Source: Waterburya agarophytonicola KI4 (GTDB taxonomy: Bacteria > Cyanobacteriota > Cyanobacteriia > Cyanobacteriales > Xenococcaceae). Taken from it: a stretch of 64,000 nucleotides of DNA. The stretch spans positions 1-64,000 of the forward strand of contig NZ_JADWDC010000004.1 of assembly GCF_020640915.1 (NCBI RefSeq), read 5' to 3'. Position numbers and translations under genes: made by a program. The first letter of the stretch is position 1, and the number at the start of each line of letters is the position of its first letter. The notes beneath the pieces were generated by a model. The model had not been told where the DNA came from. It made no database searches and saw only the letters and a list, made by a program, of their open reading frames with translations. Positions 1 through 7,864 of the stretch are shown here, piece after piece.

Positions 1-5
1 ATACT

Positions 6-323
6 ATGTCCAATTCTTCTAGCCCTTACACTGAAACCATTACCGATCTTCTACAGCTTCTTACTGATGCTGGCGTTATTTCTCACGACAACCAAGAACG
101 AGCTAAAGCGGTCGCGCACAATTATCTCGAACAGCATTCTGACTTTATCTCGATTACTTGGGACGTTGATGACGTTAAAGCAGTAGCCAGAGATCGCAAT
201 CTCCAGCTCACTAATGAACATTGTTTAGACGTTTTGGATTACATCGAATCCAACCATGATGCAAATATCGGTATTTCCTGGGACTCTGTTCACTTCGCTC
301 TTGATTCAATGGACTTTGATTAA
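6..323 (+). CDS. small acidic hypothetical protein
   Basis: This encodes a 105-residue protein that I do not recognise. It is acidic and looks mostly helical, with no signal peptide or membrane segment and no catalytic motif. Tryptophans in the repeated phrase ISITWD / IGISWD (around residues 48 and 92) suggest two related halves, each with an acidic stretch and a conserved SWD/TWD turn. It opens a forward run of small plasmid accessory genes. Real-gene status is supported by its length, its normal ATG and codon use like its neighbours. Function is unknown. Confidence 0.6.
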   Translation: MSNSSSPYTETITDLLQLLTDAGVISHDNQERAKAVAHNYLEQHSDFISITWDVDDVKAVARDRNLQLTNEHCLDVLDYIESNHDANIGISWDSVHFALDSMDFD

Positions 324-345
324 TCTCTCTCCATCAACGCAAAAA

Positions 346-453
346 ATGAACTTTTCTAATTCTTACCATCGCTCTAACAAACCCCCCACTATCAAATGTC
401 CTCCCAATCCGAAAAAAACTCTAATTATTCCTCATGAACCTGGACAACATTGA
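346..453 (+). CDS. possible 35-residue peptide
   Basis: A short ATG frame encodes a proline- and lysine-rich 35-residue peptide whose end overlaps the start of the next gene at 434, so it could be translationally coupled to it. There is no convincing Shine-Dalgarno sequence. A longer version starting at 256 only reads through the end of the preceding gene out of frame and is unlikely. It may be noise; no function is proposed. Confidence 0.2.
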   Translation: MNFSNSYHRSNKPPTIKCPPNPKKTLIIPHEPGQH

Positions 454-655
454 TTTTAATTCTGCTGCTTACACCATCAACCTCGACGGTTCTTATCTTC
501 ACCAAAAAGATAGTCTTTGGGGTCTTTACGACTTCGGCGATTCTCCCGATAATCCTATCGTTCCCTATACTTTCCCTACTCGAAACGAGTTAATCCTCTG
601 GTACTTCAAAGATATGGGTTGGAATATCAATCTCTACTTAATTCACCTTTCTTGA
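434..655 (+). CDS. small hypothetical protein
   Basis: This encodes a 73-residue protein rich in aromatic and acidic residues (LDGSYLHQKDSLWGLYDFGD in the middle). It has no signal peptide and no membrane span. The central phrase resembles short beta-rich accessory proteins of cyanobacterial plasmids, but I cannot assign a family. It lies in the same forward run as the genes at 6 and 680, with a 24-base gap to the latter, so co-transcription is plausible. Confidence 0.5.
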   Translation: MNLDNIDFNSAAYTINLDGSYLHQKDSLWGLYDFGDSPDNPIVPYTFPTRNELILWYFKDMGWNINLYLIHLS

Positions 656-679
656 GCCAACTACTAGCTAAAAATTATC

Positions 680-1177
680 ATGCCTAATTGGTGCAACAAT
701 ACTCTCCAAGTCAATGGCGACTCTCAACACATCAATCAACTTCCTTGGAGCGATCGCGGATTACTCTTTGAGAAAATCATTCCCCGACCTTATGACCTTC
801 AGCCAGAAAAAATTGAGTCCTGGAGTCGTCTACATTGGGGCATTAAATGGGACTGCGAAATTGAAATTGTCGATTACACGGAAGATTTTCTTGAACTTCA
901 GTTCACTAGTCCTTGGATAAGTCCTTTTAACGGCTTTAATGCGATCGCAAAACTGTTTCCTAATCTGACTCTTCAGTTAAAATCTTCTGAGTCTGGAAAT
1001 GATTGGCAAGAGTTTTGTCTTTGGCAAAACGGTAATTTAATCCAAAAAACTACTGGCTCTTTTTACCAACAATCATCTCTAAGATGTCCCAACTGCCAGT
1101 CAGATTATTTTCCAGAAATCGATCTCGATGGTCGCATTACTTATTCCGAGTGCCTCAAATGCGGCTGGCACTGCTAA
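680..1177 (+). CDS. Api92-like ferredoxin-fold protein with C-terminal zinc ribbon
   Basis: The protein has 165 residues and begins MPNWCNNTLQVNG, the typical opening of the Api92/YubB-like family carried by phages and plasmids. The family has a ferredoxin-like fold and no established biochemical role. Residues about 50-110 match the family's pattern of a tryptophan-rich W...WG.KWD segment followed by a strand and a phrase about the surrounding local field (F.SPW.SPF). The last 30 residues add a CPNC...CLKC pair, a four-cysteine zinc ribbon that many relatives lack. It is a plasmid or phage accessory protein; no partner is evident nearby. Confidence 0.75.
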   Translation: MPNWCNNTLQVNGDSQHINQLPWSDRGLLFEKIIPRPYDLQPEKIESWSRLHWGIKWDCEIEIVDYTEDFLELQFTSPWISPFNGFNAIAKLFPNLTLQLKSSESGNDWQEFCLWQNGNLIQKTTGSFYQQSSLRCPNCQSDYFPEIDLDGRITYSECLKCGWHC

Positions 1178-1345
1178 GATTTTTCTCTTTGAAGAGTTTT
1201 AAAACAGCATTAGTCCCTCCTTGGACGCAAAGCGGTCGCCTGATTCATTGCTACGCGATCGCTCTCTCCCTTATAAATTTACAATCTCAAATAGTTTTCC
1301 TTTGACGCACCCCATACCTAAAGGCAGAGGATTCCTAAGAGATAG

Positions 1346-1585
1346 ATGACTAACATGGAACAAAAATCTCAAAAATCGAACAGTGAAGAATTGAATTATC
1401 TTACAAGAGAATTTGTTAAGCAAGATTGTGGCACTAATGGGGCTATTCTAAGCGATCAAGATTGCGACATCATCATTGATAAAGTCAAACAACTTCATTC
1501 AGTCGGTAAATTTCATCACACTGGTGTTTATTGGATTGCTAACTCCCTCGCTGCCGACGGTCTGATTCAAGTTAAACAAAGATAG
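1346..1585 (+). CDS. small hypothetical protein
   Basis: A 79-residue protein starting MTNMEQKSQKSN, with a second in-frame ATG three codons later at 1355. The N-terminus is hydrophilic and the rest looks alpha-helical, ending in a phrase about a small beta turn (HHTGVYWIANSLAADGLI) that resembles a winged-helix tail. No family is recognised. It stands between the Api92-like gene and a heptamer-repeat hairpin at 1625-1662 that may end its transcript. Confidence 0.45.
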   Translation: MTNMEQKSQKSNSEELNYLTREFVKQDCGTNGAILSDQDCDIIIDKVKQLHSVGKFHHTGVYWIANSLAADGLIQVKQR

Positions 1586-1624
1586 CAATAAACTTCTCAG
1601 ATTTCATAATGTTGAATTAATTGA

Positions 1625-1662
1625 TTTAAAGAATCAAGAATCAAGAATCTTGATTCTTTAAA
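1625..1662. repeat. heptamer-repeat hairpin
   Basis: TTTAAAGAATCAAG at 1625-1638 is a perfect 14-base inverted copy of 1649-1662, with a 10-base loop. The stem itself is made of the heptamer AATCAAG, the unit of a repeat family scattered through this window. It could act as a terminator for the gene ending at 1585, but the same units also occur inside coding sequence, so it is best seen as a short tandem repeat that happens to fold. Confidence 0.7.
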
Positions 1663-1703
1663 ATATCGCTTTCAATTAAAGAACTCGTCTTGTTTGCTAG
1701 GCT

Positions 1704-1904
1704 TTAATGTATAAAACTCGATTCAAGTTGATCGATATCCTCACTATTAAATGAAGCCAGCAAATTTGATATTTTTTCCGAATAATTGTCAGCAACATTT
1801 AGAAATTTATTAACATATTCTTCAAATAATACATAATCATCAAGTGAAACTATTTGAGCGAGTGGTTCAGCAGTGATAGATATCAACGAAGCAATCATTA
1901 TCAT
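1704..1904 (-). CDS. possible small exported protein
   Basis: This frame encodes 66 residues. The N-terminus MIMIASLISITAEPLAQ has the look of a short signal peptide, followed by an acidic helical segment. There is no clear ribosome-binding site and no recognisable family. It occupies most of the spacer between 1585 and 2025, which otherwise holds only the heptamer hairpin. I treat it as a weak candidate. Confidence 0.25.
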   Translation of the reverse strand: MIMIASLISITAEPLAQIVSLDDYVLFEEYVNKFLNVADNYSEKISNLLASFNSEDIDQLESSFIH

Positions 1905-2024
1905 TGAAAAAGTTGCTACATCAGTCTGGAGTTGAAATATACATCGATCCTAACTCTCCCTCTCCTTTTTACTATTTTTAATAAGAGCAATGATATTATA
2001 TAAGAGTAAGGAAACAGGAATTAA

Positions 2025-2609
2025 ATGCTCTACACTGAAACTTCTTTTTCCCAAGCTATATTCCAAATGTTTGAAAACTTAGATTCTTGGTTAGCAGAAA
2101 ACTACCAAAATCTTCCTCCCAATGCTGTGAAAGTCTATCTTTTTGGTGGCTGTGCCGTACATCTCCATACAGGATCTAGAACTAGCAATGACGTTGATGC
2201 AGAATTGAAAAAACTTGACAATCTGGCTTTTCCTGAGATAACTATTAAACCCGTCTTTTTTAGAAATGAACGGGGATTACGAAAAAGTCTATTTTTTAAT
2301 GGTAATTTTGATACTTCTCTAGCTTCTCTCAATCCTGACTACGAAGAAAGAGCAATATTTTTACACCAAACTCGCTCTAAATTAGTCTCCCTTTTTCTCG
2401 TTTCTGCTGTAGATTTAGCTGTTTCTAAGTTGAGTAGATTTGAAATTAACGATCGCTCCGATATTAAAACACTCTACGAAAAAGAGCTATTCACCGAGCA
2501 GGAATTTATCGATACCGCAAACGAGGCTCTAAGCTACTACCCTGTCCGACCCGATGGGCTATCATTTAATATAAGGCAAGCTTTAGATCTGATTAGAAAA
2601 GAACAATGA
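2025..2609 (+). CDS. nucleotidyltransferase-fold protein (DUF6036-like, candidate antitoxin/toxin component)
   Basis: The protein has 194 residues. At residues about 38-60 it shows LFGGCAVHLHTGSRTSNDVD, a GG(x)n followed by D-x-D arrangement typical of MNT/AbiEii/DUF6036 nucleotidyltransferases: the glycines bind the nucleotide and the aspartates bind metal. The remainder is mostly helical, with a DLAVSKLSRF phrase also usual in this group. A good AGGA ribosome-binding site lies five bases before the ATG. It overlaps the next gene by four bases (ATGA), so the two are translationally coupled, as expected for a two-gene toxin-antitoxin or abortive-infection pair. Which partner is toxic cannot be read from the sequence. 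Confidence 0.65.
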   Translation: MLYTETSFSQAIFQMFENLDSWLAENYQNLPPNAVKVYLFGGCAVHLHTGSRTSNDVDAELKKLDNLAFPEITIKPVFFRNERGLRKSLFFNGNFDTSLASLNPDYEERAIFLHQTRSKLVSLFLVSAVDLAVSKLSRFEINDRSDIKTLYEKELFTEQEFIDTANEALSYYPVRPDGLSFNIRQALDLIRKEQ

Positions 2610-2983
2610 CTTTACAGCAACAGTTTGAAAATCTAGTTGGTTCGTCTTTGACGAACCTCAATTCAGAAGATTTAAAGCCTGTTGCTCTTGGTTTTTGGTA
2701 CGAAGACTATACTCCAAATCTCGACAAAATGAACTCTATGGAACTTCGTCGTGCTGGTTACTTGCTTGATTTATTTATGAGCTTCAATTGTGTAAGCGAT
2801 CTCCGACAAATTGAACTTATGGCATTAACTCAGAAAATCAAAGAAAACCTGCCCGAATTAAAACTTGTTACTTCCAGTAAAAGCTTAGACCCAATAGCTC
2901 AAGAATGGGATCTTGATGAGGACATATCTACTGCCATACAACCTTTACTACAATATCAAACACGGCACTACGTTCATTTTTGA
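2606..2983 (+). CDS. partner of the nucleotidyltransferase
   Basis: A 125-residue, mainly helical soluble protein without recognisable catalytic motifs. Its start codon overlaps the stop of the nucleotidyltransferase gene (ATGA), which implies coupled translation and a joint function. By analogy with coupled nucleotidyltransferase modules it could be the second component of a toxin-antitoxin pair, but nothing in the sequence proves this. Confidence 0.5.
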   Translation: MTLQQQFENLVGSSLTNLNSEDLKPVALGFWYEDYTPNLDKMNSMELRRAGYLLDLFMSFNCVSDLRQIELMALTQKIKENLPELKLVTSSKSLDPIAQEWDLDEDISTAIQPLLQYQTRHYVHF

Positions 2984-3188
2984 TACCTTAATCTGGCTCT
3001 TGATACTGAGAAGTTCGTCCAGAATTGTAGACATATATTAATTTTCTGCGATCGCGATAAATTGTTGAGGTATTACAGGGAGGCATATTCCTTTCCCTTT
3101 CTAACTTCTAAGCACCACCTAAAAAAAATAGTTGTTGGCAAGCGCGGATTTCTATTACGTCAGAAAAATTAGTAAAATTCTCAAAGGC

Positions 3189-3323
3189 TCATTTTTTCGA
3201 CTGTTTATTTTTCTTGGGAATATATTTCACAGTCTTAATTTTTCTATTAGGAAACAGTTGATTAAATGCTTCTATCGCTATTTCAGAATTATGCTGTGTT
3301 GTATTCGTTCTTACTCGACTCAT
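3189..3323 (-). CDS. 44-residue basic small protein
   Basis: This short reverse-strand gene encodes a 44-residue basic peptide beginning MSRVRTNTTQHNSE and ending in a lysine-rich tail (KKNKQSKK). A GGAG ribosome-binding site stands five bases before the ATG, which is the main reason to accept it. The body (AIEAFNQLFPNRKIKTVKYI) has a normal amphipathic pattern. It is the only supportable gene in the 2984-3393 spacer; a longer forward TTG frame covering it is rejected. Function is unknown; the charge suggests nucleic-acid or ribosome contact. Confidence 0.5.
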   Translation of the reverse strand: MSRVRTNTTQHNSEIAIEAFNQLFPNRKIKTVKYIPKKNKQSKK

Positions 3324-3393
3324 TTTGTCTCCAAAAATAAATTTACTACATCAACGCTGATAGGCGGCAAAGCACACAAAACAAAAAGTGAAA

Positions 3394-3999
3394 ATGGAAT
3401 TACAAGTTGAGACTATCACTTATTCATCAAACAGTGATACATATATCTCCAAGATAGATGACTTTTTAATAACGCCAATGCATTCTTCCATTAAAGCAGA
3501 TTTTAGCTATGAGTTATCCTCCGAAGACTTTGCAGATGGCGTAATCAAGCTCAAAAAGGTTGGATCTATCTCAGCTTACAGAATAAACTTATTTGAGCCT
3601 GAACGAAGTCTGGCGATTTTAGCCGATCTTATTTCTCAAGATCTCTGTTTCGCTGCAAGCTATTTTCTTTACGATGATGGCAAAAATTATTTATCCTCTC
3701 AATATTTGTACTATATTGATGAGGTTTTTATTAAGCCTGAATACAGACAATTTGGATTTGCGCTGAAGGGACTAGCGATGTTTTTGGAGAATTTTGCTCA
3801 GGGAGAAGCCGTTTCTTGCCATCCCTGTCCTCTGAAAGACTTGAGAGCAAAATATGAAGAGAAATACGGCAAACGCTTGCTCAGAAGATATTGGTCAAAA
3901 GTCGGACTGAATAAATATTCAATAGACAATAATATTCTTTGGACAGACGATTGGTCTATGCCCTCTTGGTTAAAGCATCAAATTTTTTTTGAGGATTAA
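3394..3999 (+). CDS. GNAT-type acetyltransferase-like protein
   Basis: A 201-residue protein (ATG 3394 preferred; a GTG six bases upstream is possible). The core IDEVFIKPEYRQFGFALKGL at residues about 108-128 matches GNAT motif A: a beta strand, then the R/Q-x-x-G-x-A/G loop that binds the acetyl-CoA pyrophosphate. Here the loop reads RQFGFA. A later RYWSKVGLNKYS phrase fits motif B. The substrate is unknown. No partner gene is obvious; the following 600 bases hold only a gene remnant and repeats. Confidence 0.6.
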   Translation: MELQVETITYSSNSDTYISKIDDFLITPMHSSIKADFSYELSSEDFADGVIKLKKVGSISAYRINLFEPERSLAILADLISQDLCFAASYFLYDDGKNYLSSQYLYYIDEVFIKPEYRQFGFALKGLAMFLENFAQGEAVSCHPCPLKDLRAKYEEKYGKRLLRRYWSKVGLNKYSIDNNILWTDDWSMPSWLKHQIFFED

Positions 4000-4240
4000 G
4001 TTTGCAACTCCTTACAGAAATTTAACGACCAAAAACCTGTTTTTTGAAATGATTCCATTAAATACAGAATAGCTTCTAGTAAGACTAAGGTTACATCCAG
4101 TAGCTTTCATTTGAATAACTCTAAAGTTTCGGTTTATCGTCAAGAATTTCTTTATTAACTTTGCGATCGCATCCTGTTTCCGCACAAGGTCAACAACAAC
4201 AATCTTTATAACTTATGCGATCATCGCTTCATTCTCATTT

Positions 4241-4275
4241 TCAAGATTCTTGTATCAAGAAAAAAGAATCTTGAT
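4241..4275. repeat. heptamer repeats with hairpin
   Basis: Units of TCAAGATTCT and its complement flank a short A-run and can fold back. The block belongs to the AATCAAG repeat family and also marks the left part of a roughly 200-base segment (4224-4421) that is duplicated at 5519-5717. Another pair of units lies at 4419-4442. Confidence 0.5.
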
Positions 4276-4290
4276 ATTTCTCACAATCTA

Positions 4291-4419
4291 TCATTTAGCT
4301 CTTTTACTCGTTTCAAACCGAGTCATCCACTCAACTACACGACGGACAATCGAGAGTGAACTCAGGCGCGACTTAGAACAGTTGAGTTCATACCTACGCT
4401 CAGGACATACACCCGTTAA
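4291..4419 (-). pseudogene. remnant of the zinc-ribbon protein gene at 5591-5962
   Basis: Read on the reverse strand, this stretch encodes 43 residues that match the C-terminus of the 123-residue protein at 5591-5962: TGVCPERRYELNCSKSRLSS here against TGVCPECGYEFDRSKSRLSS there, through to a shared FET-KRAK end and stop. The second cysteine of the zinc pair has become arginine and no start or N-terminal part remains, so this is a decayed partial duplicate. The similarity extends past the stop into the repeat block at 4224-4290. Confidence 0.75.
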
Positions 4420-4609
4420 TCTTGAATATTGATTCTTGATTCTTACTTGCGATCGCCTGTGGATTAAAATATGTGTATTGTTTGCAAAAACAATGCTCTA
4501 AAGCTTTGAACTCAAAGATCTTAAACCAAAGCTAAATATAACGCTACCAAATTTCCAAGTTAAAATAGCTTTAATTGAATTGTAAAGTTAATTATTTTTT
4601 AGCTGTTTC

Positions 4610-4906
4610 ATGAAAGATATTTACAGCATGAATACTTATTACGAGGGTATTAATGCAGATAACATACAACTCGAATTAGATCGTGAATATTTTCATCTCA
4701 ATCCCAAGCGAAGTCACTATATTAGGGAAAGATTACCAAATGAATTAGGTATCAATAGTCCTTATGTGCTAGTAATCAAATTAGGAGAAAACGAACGGAC
4801 AAGGTTTCCCTCAGAAACTACCACTATTTCACGGCAGAAAGTTAAAAAACTTAGAAAAATTTCTCTAAAAAAGATCAAACAGCAGCGATCCTCACGTTAT
4901 GCCTGA
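4610..4906 (+). CDS. small basic hypothetical protein
   Basis: This encodes 98 residues. The first two thirds read like a compact alpha/beta domain (NADNIQLELDREYFHLNPK), and the C-terminus is a strongly basic tail (KVKKLRKISLKKIKQQ) that would suit DNA or RNA binding. No family is recognised. A second ATG at 4628 is an alternative start. The upstream spacer is AT-rich and the downstream side carries heptamer repeats at 4931-4954. Confidence 0.45.
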   Translation: MKDIYSMNTYYEGINADNIQLELDREYFHLNPKRSHYIRERLPNELGINSPYVLVIKLGENERTRFPSETTTISRQKVKKLRKISLKKIKQQRSSRYA

Positions 4907-4930
4907 GTTTGATCTAATCTTTATTCAATA

Positions 4931-4954
4931 ATCTTGATTCTTGATTCTTTAAAA
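4931..4954. repeat. heptamer repeats
   Basis: Two and a half copies of the unit TTGATTC lie head to tail just after the gene ending at 4906. They are part of the dispersed AATCAAG family. A transcription-termination role is possible, but no fold as strong as the one at 1625-1662 is present. Confidence 0.5.
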
Positions 4955-5003
4955 CTGAAGAAAGCGATCGCCCGAACTATTAGTGCGATATGCAGTCAGG
5001 ATT

Positions 5004-5120
5004 ATGTTGCTAGAGTCGGTTAATTTAAAAAGAAGCAATTTTTTATCTGGGTATGTCCGACTCAAATATCAGAAATATATTGAAGCAATTCAGGATGACA
5101 ATGAAACCATTCACCCCTAA
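5004..5120 (+). CDS. possible 38-residue peptide
   Basis: A short ATG frame encodes a 38-residue peptide starting MLLESVNLKRSN and ending in an acidic helix. An AGGA lies only two bases before the ATG, which is too close to be a good ribosome-binding site. It is the only plausible frame in the first half of the 4907-5590 spacer. No family is recognised. Confidence 0.2.
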   Translation: MLLESVNLKRSNFLSGYVRLKYQKYIEAIQDDNETIHP

Positions 5121-5333
5121 CAATAAACTTTTAACGTTTGGTTCTATTGATGGCGGCTTTTTCAATAAAATTGCCACTCTATTCGTCGAGTGATCGTAGA
5201 CAAATTTCAATCTGCCTAAATTTGCCCGTACTCGATTTGATAATTGCCTATTTTTACCGAGTGCATTTTGAGTAATCTGGATTAATCTGTTGCTTGATAT
5301 GTTTATTTCTATGTTTAATTTTTATTCTTCAAT

Positions 5334-5400
5334 AAACCCAGGTCAATCTTGACTTGGGTTTTAAAATTTTAAATGCCAGTCTTTTATAGCGGTGACTGGC
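5334..5400 (+). terminator. double hairpin, candidate terminator
   Basis: AACCCAGGTCAA at 5335-5346 pairs with TTGACTTGGGTT at 5349-5360 (one G-T pair), followed at once by a T/A-rich run, the form of an intrinsic terminator on the forward strand. A second perfect stem, GCCAGTC (5375-5381) with GACTGGC (5394-5400), follows. No forward gene ends nearby, so the transcript it would stop is unclear; the spacer 4907-5590 may have lost a gene. Confidence 0.45.
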
Positions 5401-5590
5401 GGTATTTATACTCTCTATTGTCTCAGATCCCTTGTCTTTAGATGTGATTTGGATCACTTCAGACATTTCTAAGTTGTTAGCAAAGCAGATTTCTGTTGCG
5501 CCAATATTTCTTTCTTGTGCAATCGCTTTATTTTCGCTTTTCCTTATTCTTGAATCAAGAAAAAAGAATCTTGATATTCCTCGCAATCTA

Positions 5591-5962
5591 TCATTTAGCT
5601 CTTTTATTCGTTTCAAATCGAATCATCCACCCAACTACACGACGGGCAATCAAGCGTGAACTCAGGCGCGACTTAGATCGATCAAATTCATAACCACACT
5701 CAGGACATACACCCGTGAAAAACGGGTGATTATCTAACAGATACTCCTGTTCTTCTTTAGTTCGATATGAATGATTTCGGATCAATTCGTTCCCATACCA
5801 GCAGTATCCTTGAGGAGACCATTGTTCTTCTGGTTCTTTTTGGGGGTCAGGTCTGAAATCTATACAGCTATTCCCCTCTACTCCCTCTGGATGTACCCCA
5901 CAGACAACATATGGCGAAGGCGAATAGAATAAACGGCGATCGCATTCTGGTATTTTTGGCAT
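5591..5962 (-). CDS. zinc-ribbon hypothetical protein
   Basis: A 123-residue protein. The C-terminal third holds CPEC (residues about 88-91) and the N-terminal half holds further Cys/His residues (VVCGVHPEG, NSCIDF, GYCWYGNE), so one or two structural zinc sites are likely. The extreme C-terminus is basic and arginine-rich. It lies just downstream of YefM-YoeB on the same strand but with opposite gene order logic (32-base gap to the toxin stop), so it may be transcribed with them. A decayed partial copy is at 4291-4419. Function is unknown. Confidence 0.6.
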   Translation of the reverse strand: MPKIPECDRRLFYSPSPYVVCGVHPEGVEGNSCIDFRPDPQKEPEEQWSPQGYCWYGNELIRNHSYRTKEEQEYLLDNHPFFTGVCPECGYEFDRSKSRLSSRLIARRVVGWMIRFETNKRAK

Positions 5963-5994
5963 GACAGCATTCTTGTTAAGAATTTTTGCTTACT

Positions 5995-6258
5995 TTAGTA
6001 ATGAAAGCGGCAAGAAATAATAGTTATGTAACGGTCATCTACTGCATACACGAGACGATTGCTATCATCAATTCGACGAGACCAAAATCCTGATAAGTTT
6101 TCCTTCAAAGGTTCTGGCTTTCCTATTCCATTAAAAGGCGTACTTTTTGTTGCTTTGATTAGCTTATTGATTCTCTTAAGGGTCTTTTTATCCTGCCCTT
6201 GCCAGTAAACATAACTGTCCCACGCTTCATCAGTCCATGCTAATATTCGACTACTCAT
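5995..6258 (-). CDS. yoeB: YoeB/Txe-family mRNA interferase toxin
   Basis: The protein has 87 residues, close to the 84 of Escherichia coli YoeB. It has the family's RelE-type fold markers: an N-terminal AWTDEAWDSYVYWQ, a central PEPLKENLSGFWSRRI that carries the catalytic glutamate and arginines, and the terminal RFHY with catalytic histidine and tyrosine. The family cleaves mRNA at the ribosomal A site and is neutralised by YefM. It overlaps the antitoxin gene by eight bases, so translation is coupled. The usual order, antitoxin first, is kept. Confidence 0.92.
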   Translation of the reverse strand: MSSRILAWTDEAWDSYVYWQGQDKKTLKRINKLIKATKSTPFNGIGKPEPLKENLSGFWSRRIDDSNRLVYAVDDRYITIISCRFHY

Positions 6259-6505
6259 CCAACAATTCTTTTTCTGTTACTTTTCCCGCCCTGTATTGAG
6301 CTATCGAACGCTCTAGATGAGCTGCATTCGCAGGAGACTTGAGTAGATGAACCGTTTCCAACAAGCTATTAAAATAATCCAGAGACATTACTACCGCATC
6401 ATCTGCATCCCTTCTGGTTATTACCGTATAGTCGGCATCATCAACTACCCGATCCAACACATTTTTTAGCTTGTTTCTCGCTTCGGTAAAAGTAATTATT
6501 TTCAT
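6251..6505 (-). CDS. yefM: YefM/Phd-family antitoxin
   Basis: An 84-residue protein starting MKIITFTEARNKLKNVLDRV, the characteristic DNA-binding N-terminus of YefM/Phd antitoxins, followed by TVITRRDADDAVVMSLDYFNS. The C-terminal 30 residues form the flexible toxin-binding part. With YoeB it makes a type II toxin-antitoxin module that favours plasmid maintenance; the complex normally represses its own promoter, which would lie at about 6506-6549. Confidence 0.92.
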   Translation of the reverse strand: MKIITFTEARNKLKNVLDRVVDDADYTVITRRDADDAVVMSLDYFNSLLETVHLLKSPANAAHLERSIAQYRAGKVTEKELLDE

Positions 6506-6549
6506 CCTAAACCTGTCTTACTACCTGTACAAGTATTTTATCCTAATCA

Positions 6550-7758
6550 TCAAGAATTTTGATTTCGTTTCATTATCTTCTTCAAATATTCCAGTGAATA
6601 CCCTCGCTCTAATGCACTTTCCCACTTCTCCCAGCTCCCTGAAAGGCATACCCACTGCTGCCCTTCTCTGATTTCCTGCCCAGAGCAATACCCCAATTCT
6701 CTAGATAAGTCATACCAATGACGGAATACTGCTCCTTTATCAACTTCTGATGATTGGCGATCAAGATCGCTTTCAACAATATTTTGACTTGACCAATCCC
6801 CTTTCAACGCCGATACGAAATACCCCGAAGGATTTGGAATGTGCTGTTCTCTTTTTCTCGCTCTCACCAATGCGATTGCACCCTCTACCTTCTCTGCTGG
6901 ATACAATTTCAGTAAATCCTTTATCGTTCTGTTTATTGGTACGCCAGCACTATCTAACAACGGTATTAATTCTTTCCATTTTTTATTGACTATATAGTCA
7001 ATTTTAGCGGCTTCTTTTTCTTTATTAAGGTTTGACTTATCTTGCGTTGATTTTTGTTTTATTTGGTTAGAAAAAGTAGTTAACCTATCTGAATGATGAT
7101 TTGTATTGGATTGAGTTTTTTCTCTTTTTGAGGTGTTTTTCTGTTGGGCGGCAGCAATTGAGGAATTTTGATTTATGCGATCGCTTAATTGCTTTGTTGT
7201 TAGATTTTTATATTTAGTACTCTTTGTATTGTTTTGAGACAATTCACAGGACTTAGTTGTTTTGATTTTCTCAATACTTAGTTCTGTGGAATCCTCAATA
7301 CGGATGCTTTCAATACTTTCAGCCTTTTCTATCAGTTTTCCAAGTTCTTCATAGTTGATACTGTAGTAGTAGGTTTGGTTCTTCGGCTGCCACCAAAAAC
7401 TTTTATACTCCTGCTTCTGATGTCTGGCGAATAACTTCTCCCTTCTGATTAGATTTTTCTCTAACAGAGATGCGATCACTTTTCTAAGTTTCCATTCTGT
7501 TAGTCCTACTAGTACTTCATTAAGCCATTCACTGATAGGTTTGAATATCCACCTAATTCCATCGATTACCACTCCATATTCTGAATAGCTCCAGTAGTGT
7601 AATTGCTGTAGAAAACGCGCCTCGTTGTAATTGTGGTCTAGTAGGGCGATTAGAGAGTTTGAGATTACTACCGTGTCAAACTTAGTCTTTAAACAATCTA
7701 TCTGAATTACTGGAGAATTAAGAGTGCAGCTTTGCTCCACACCATTTAAAATGGTCAT
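6550..7758 (-). CDS. winged-helix protein, candidate second replication initiator
   Basis: About 402 residues. The N-terminal 110 residues (ARFLQQLHYWS, then W..KPISEWLNEV and RKVIASLLEKNLI) resemble the winged-helix domain of phage and plasmid replication initiators. The middle is a long low-complexity Ser/Thr/Asn/Lys linker, and the C-terminal part (YPAEKVEGAIALVRARKR...NPSGYFVSALKGDW) resembles the DnaD/helicase-loader-like tail of such proteins. The ATG at 7758 is preferred because AAGGAGG lies 12 bases before it; an ATG at 7794 would add 12 residues. The role in replication is inferred, and CyRepA1 at 46995 is the better-supported initiator. Confidence 0.5.
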   Translation of the reverse strand: MTILNGVEQSCTLNSPVIQIDCLKTKFDTVVISNSLIALLDHNYNEARFLQQLHYWSYSEYGVVIDGIRWIFKPISEWLNEVLVGLTEWKLRKVIASLLEKNLIRREKLFARHQKQEYKSFWWQPKNQTYYYSINYEELGKLIEKAESIESIRIEDSTELSIEKIKTTKSCELSQNNTKSTKYKNLTTKQLSDRINQNSSIAAAQQKNTSKREKTQSNTNHHSDRLTTFSNQIKQKSTQDKSNLNKEKEAAKIDYIVNKKWKELIPLLDSAGVPINRTIKDLLKLYPAEKVEGAIALVRARKREQHIPNPSGYFVSALKGDWSSQNIVESDLDRQSSEVDKGAVFRHWYDLSRELGYCSGQEIREGQQWVCLSGSWEKWESALERGYSLEYLKKIMKRNQNS

Positions 7759-7864
7759 AACGAATATTTCCCTCCTTTTAGGGATATTGGTCATAAAAGC
7801 GATCGCTAAGTTTTCTCAGGACATAGGCGATCGTTTTTGCTATTTACAGCAGATTTTTCTTCTT

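Noticed and set aside
1196-1265. GC-rich sequence with GACGCAAAGCGGTC as a gene or mobile element
   Set aside because: It resembles small dispersed repeats but the ends and copies could not be established within the window.
3132-3410. Forward 92-residue TTG frame
   Set aside because: It starts with TTG without a ribosome-binding site, has the composition of non-coding AT-rich DNA, and covers the better reverse gene at 3189-3323.
5329-5616. Reverse 95-residue frame
   Set aside because: It overlaps the end of the zinc-ribbon gene, runs through a heptamer hairpin and a terminator-like hairpin, and has no ribosome-binding site.
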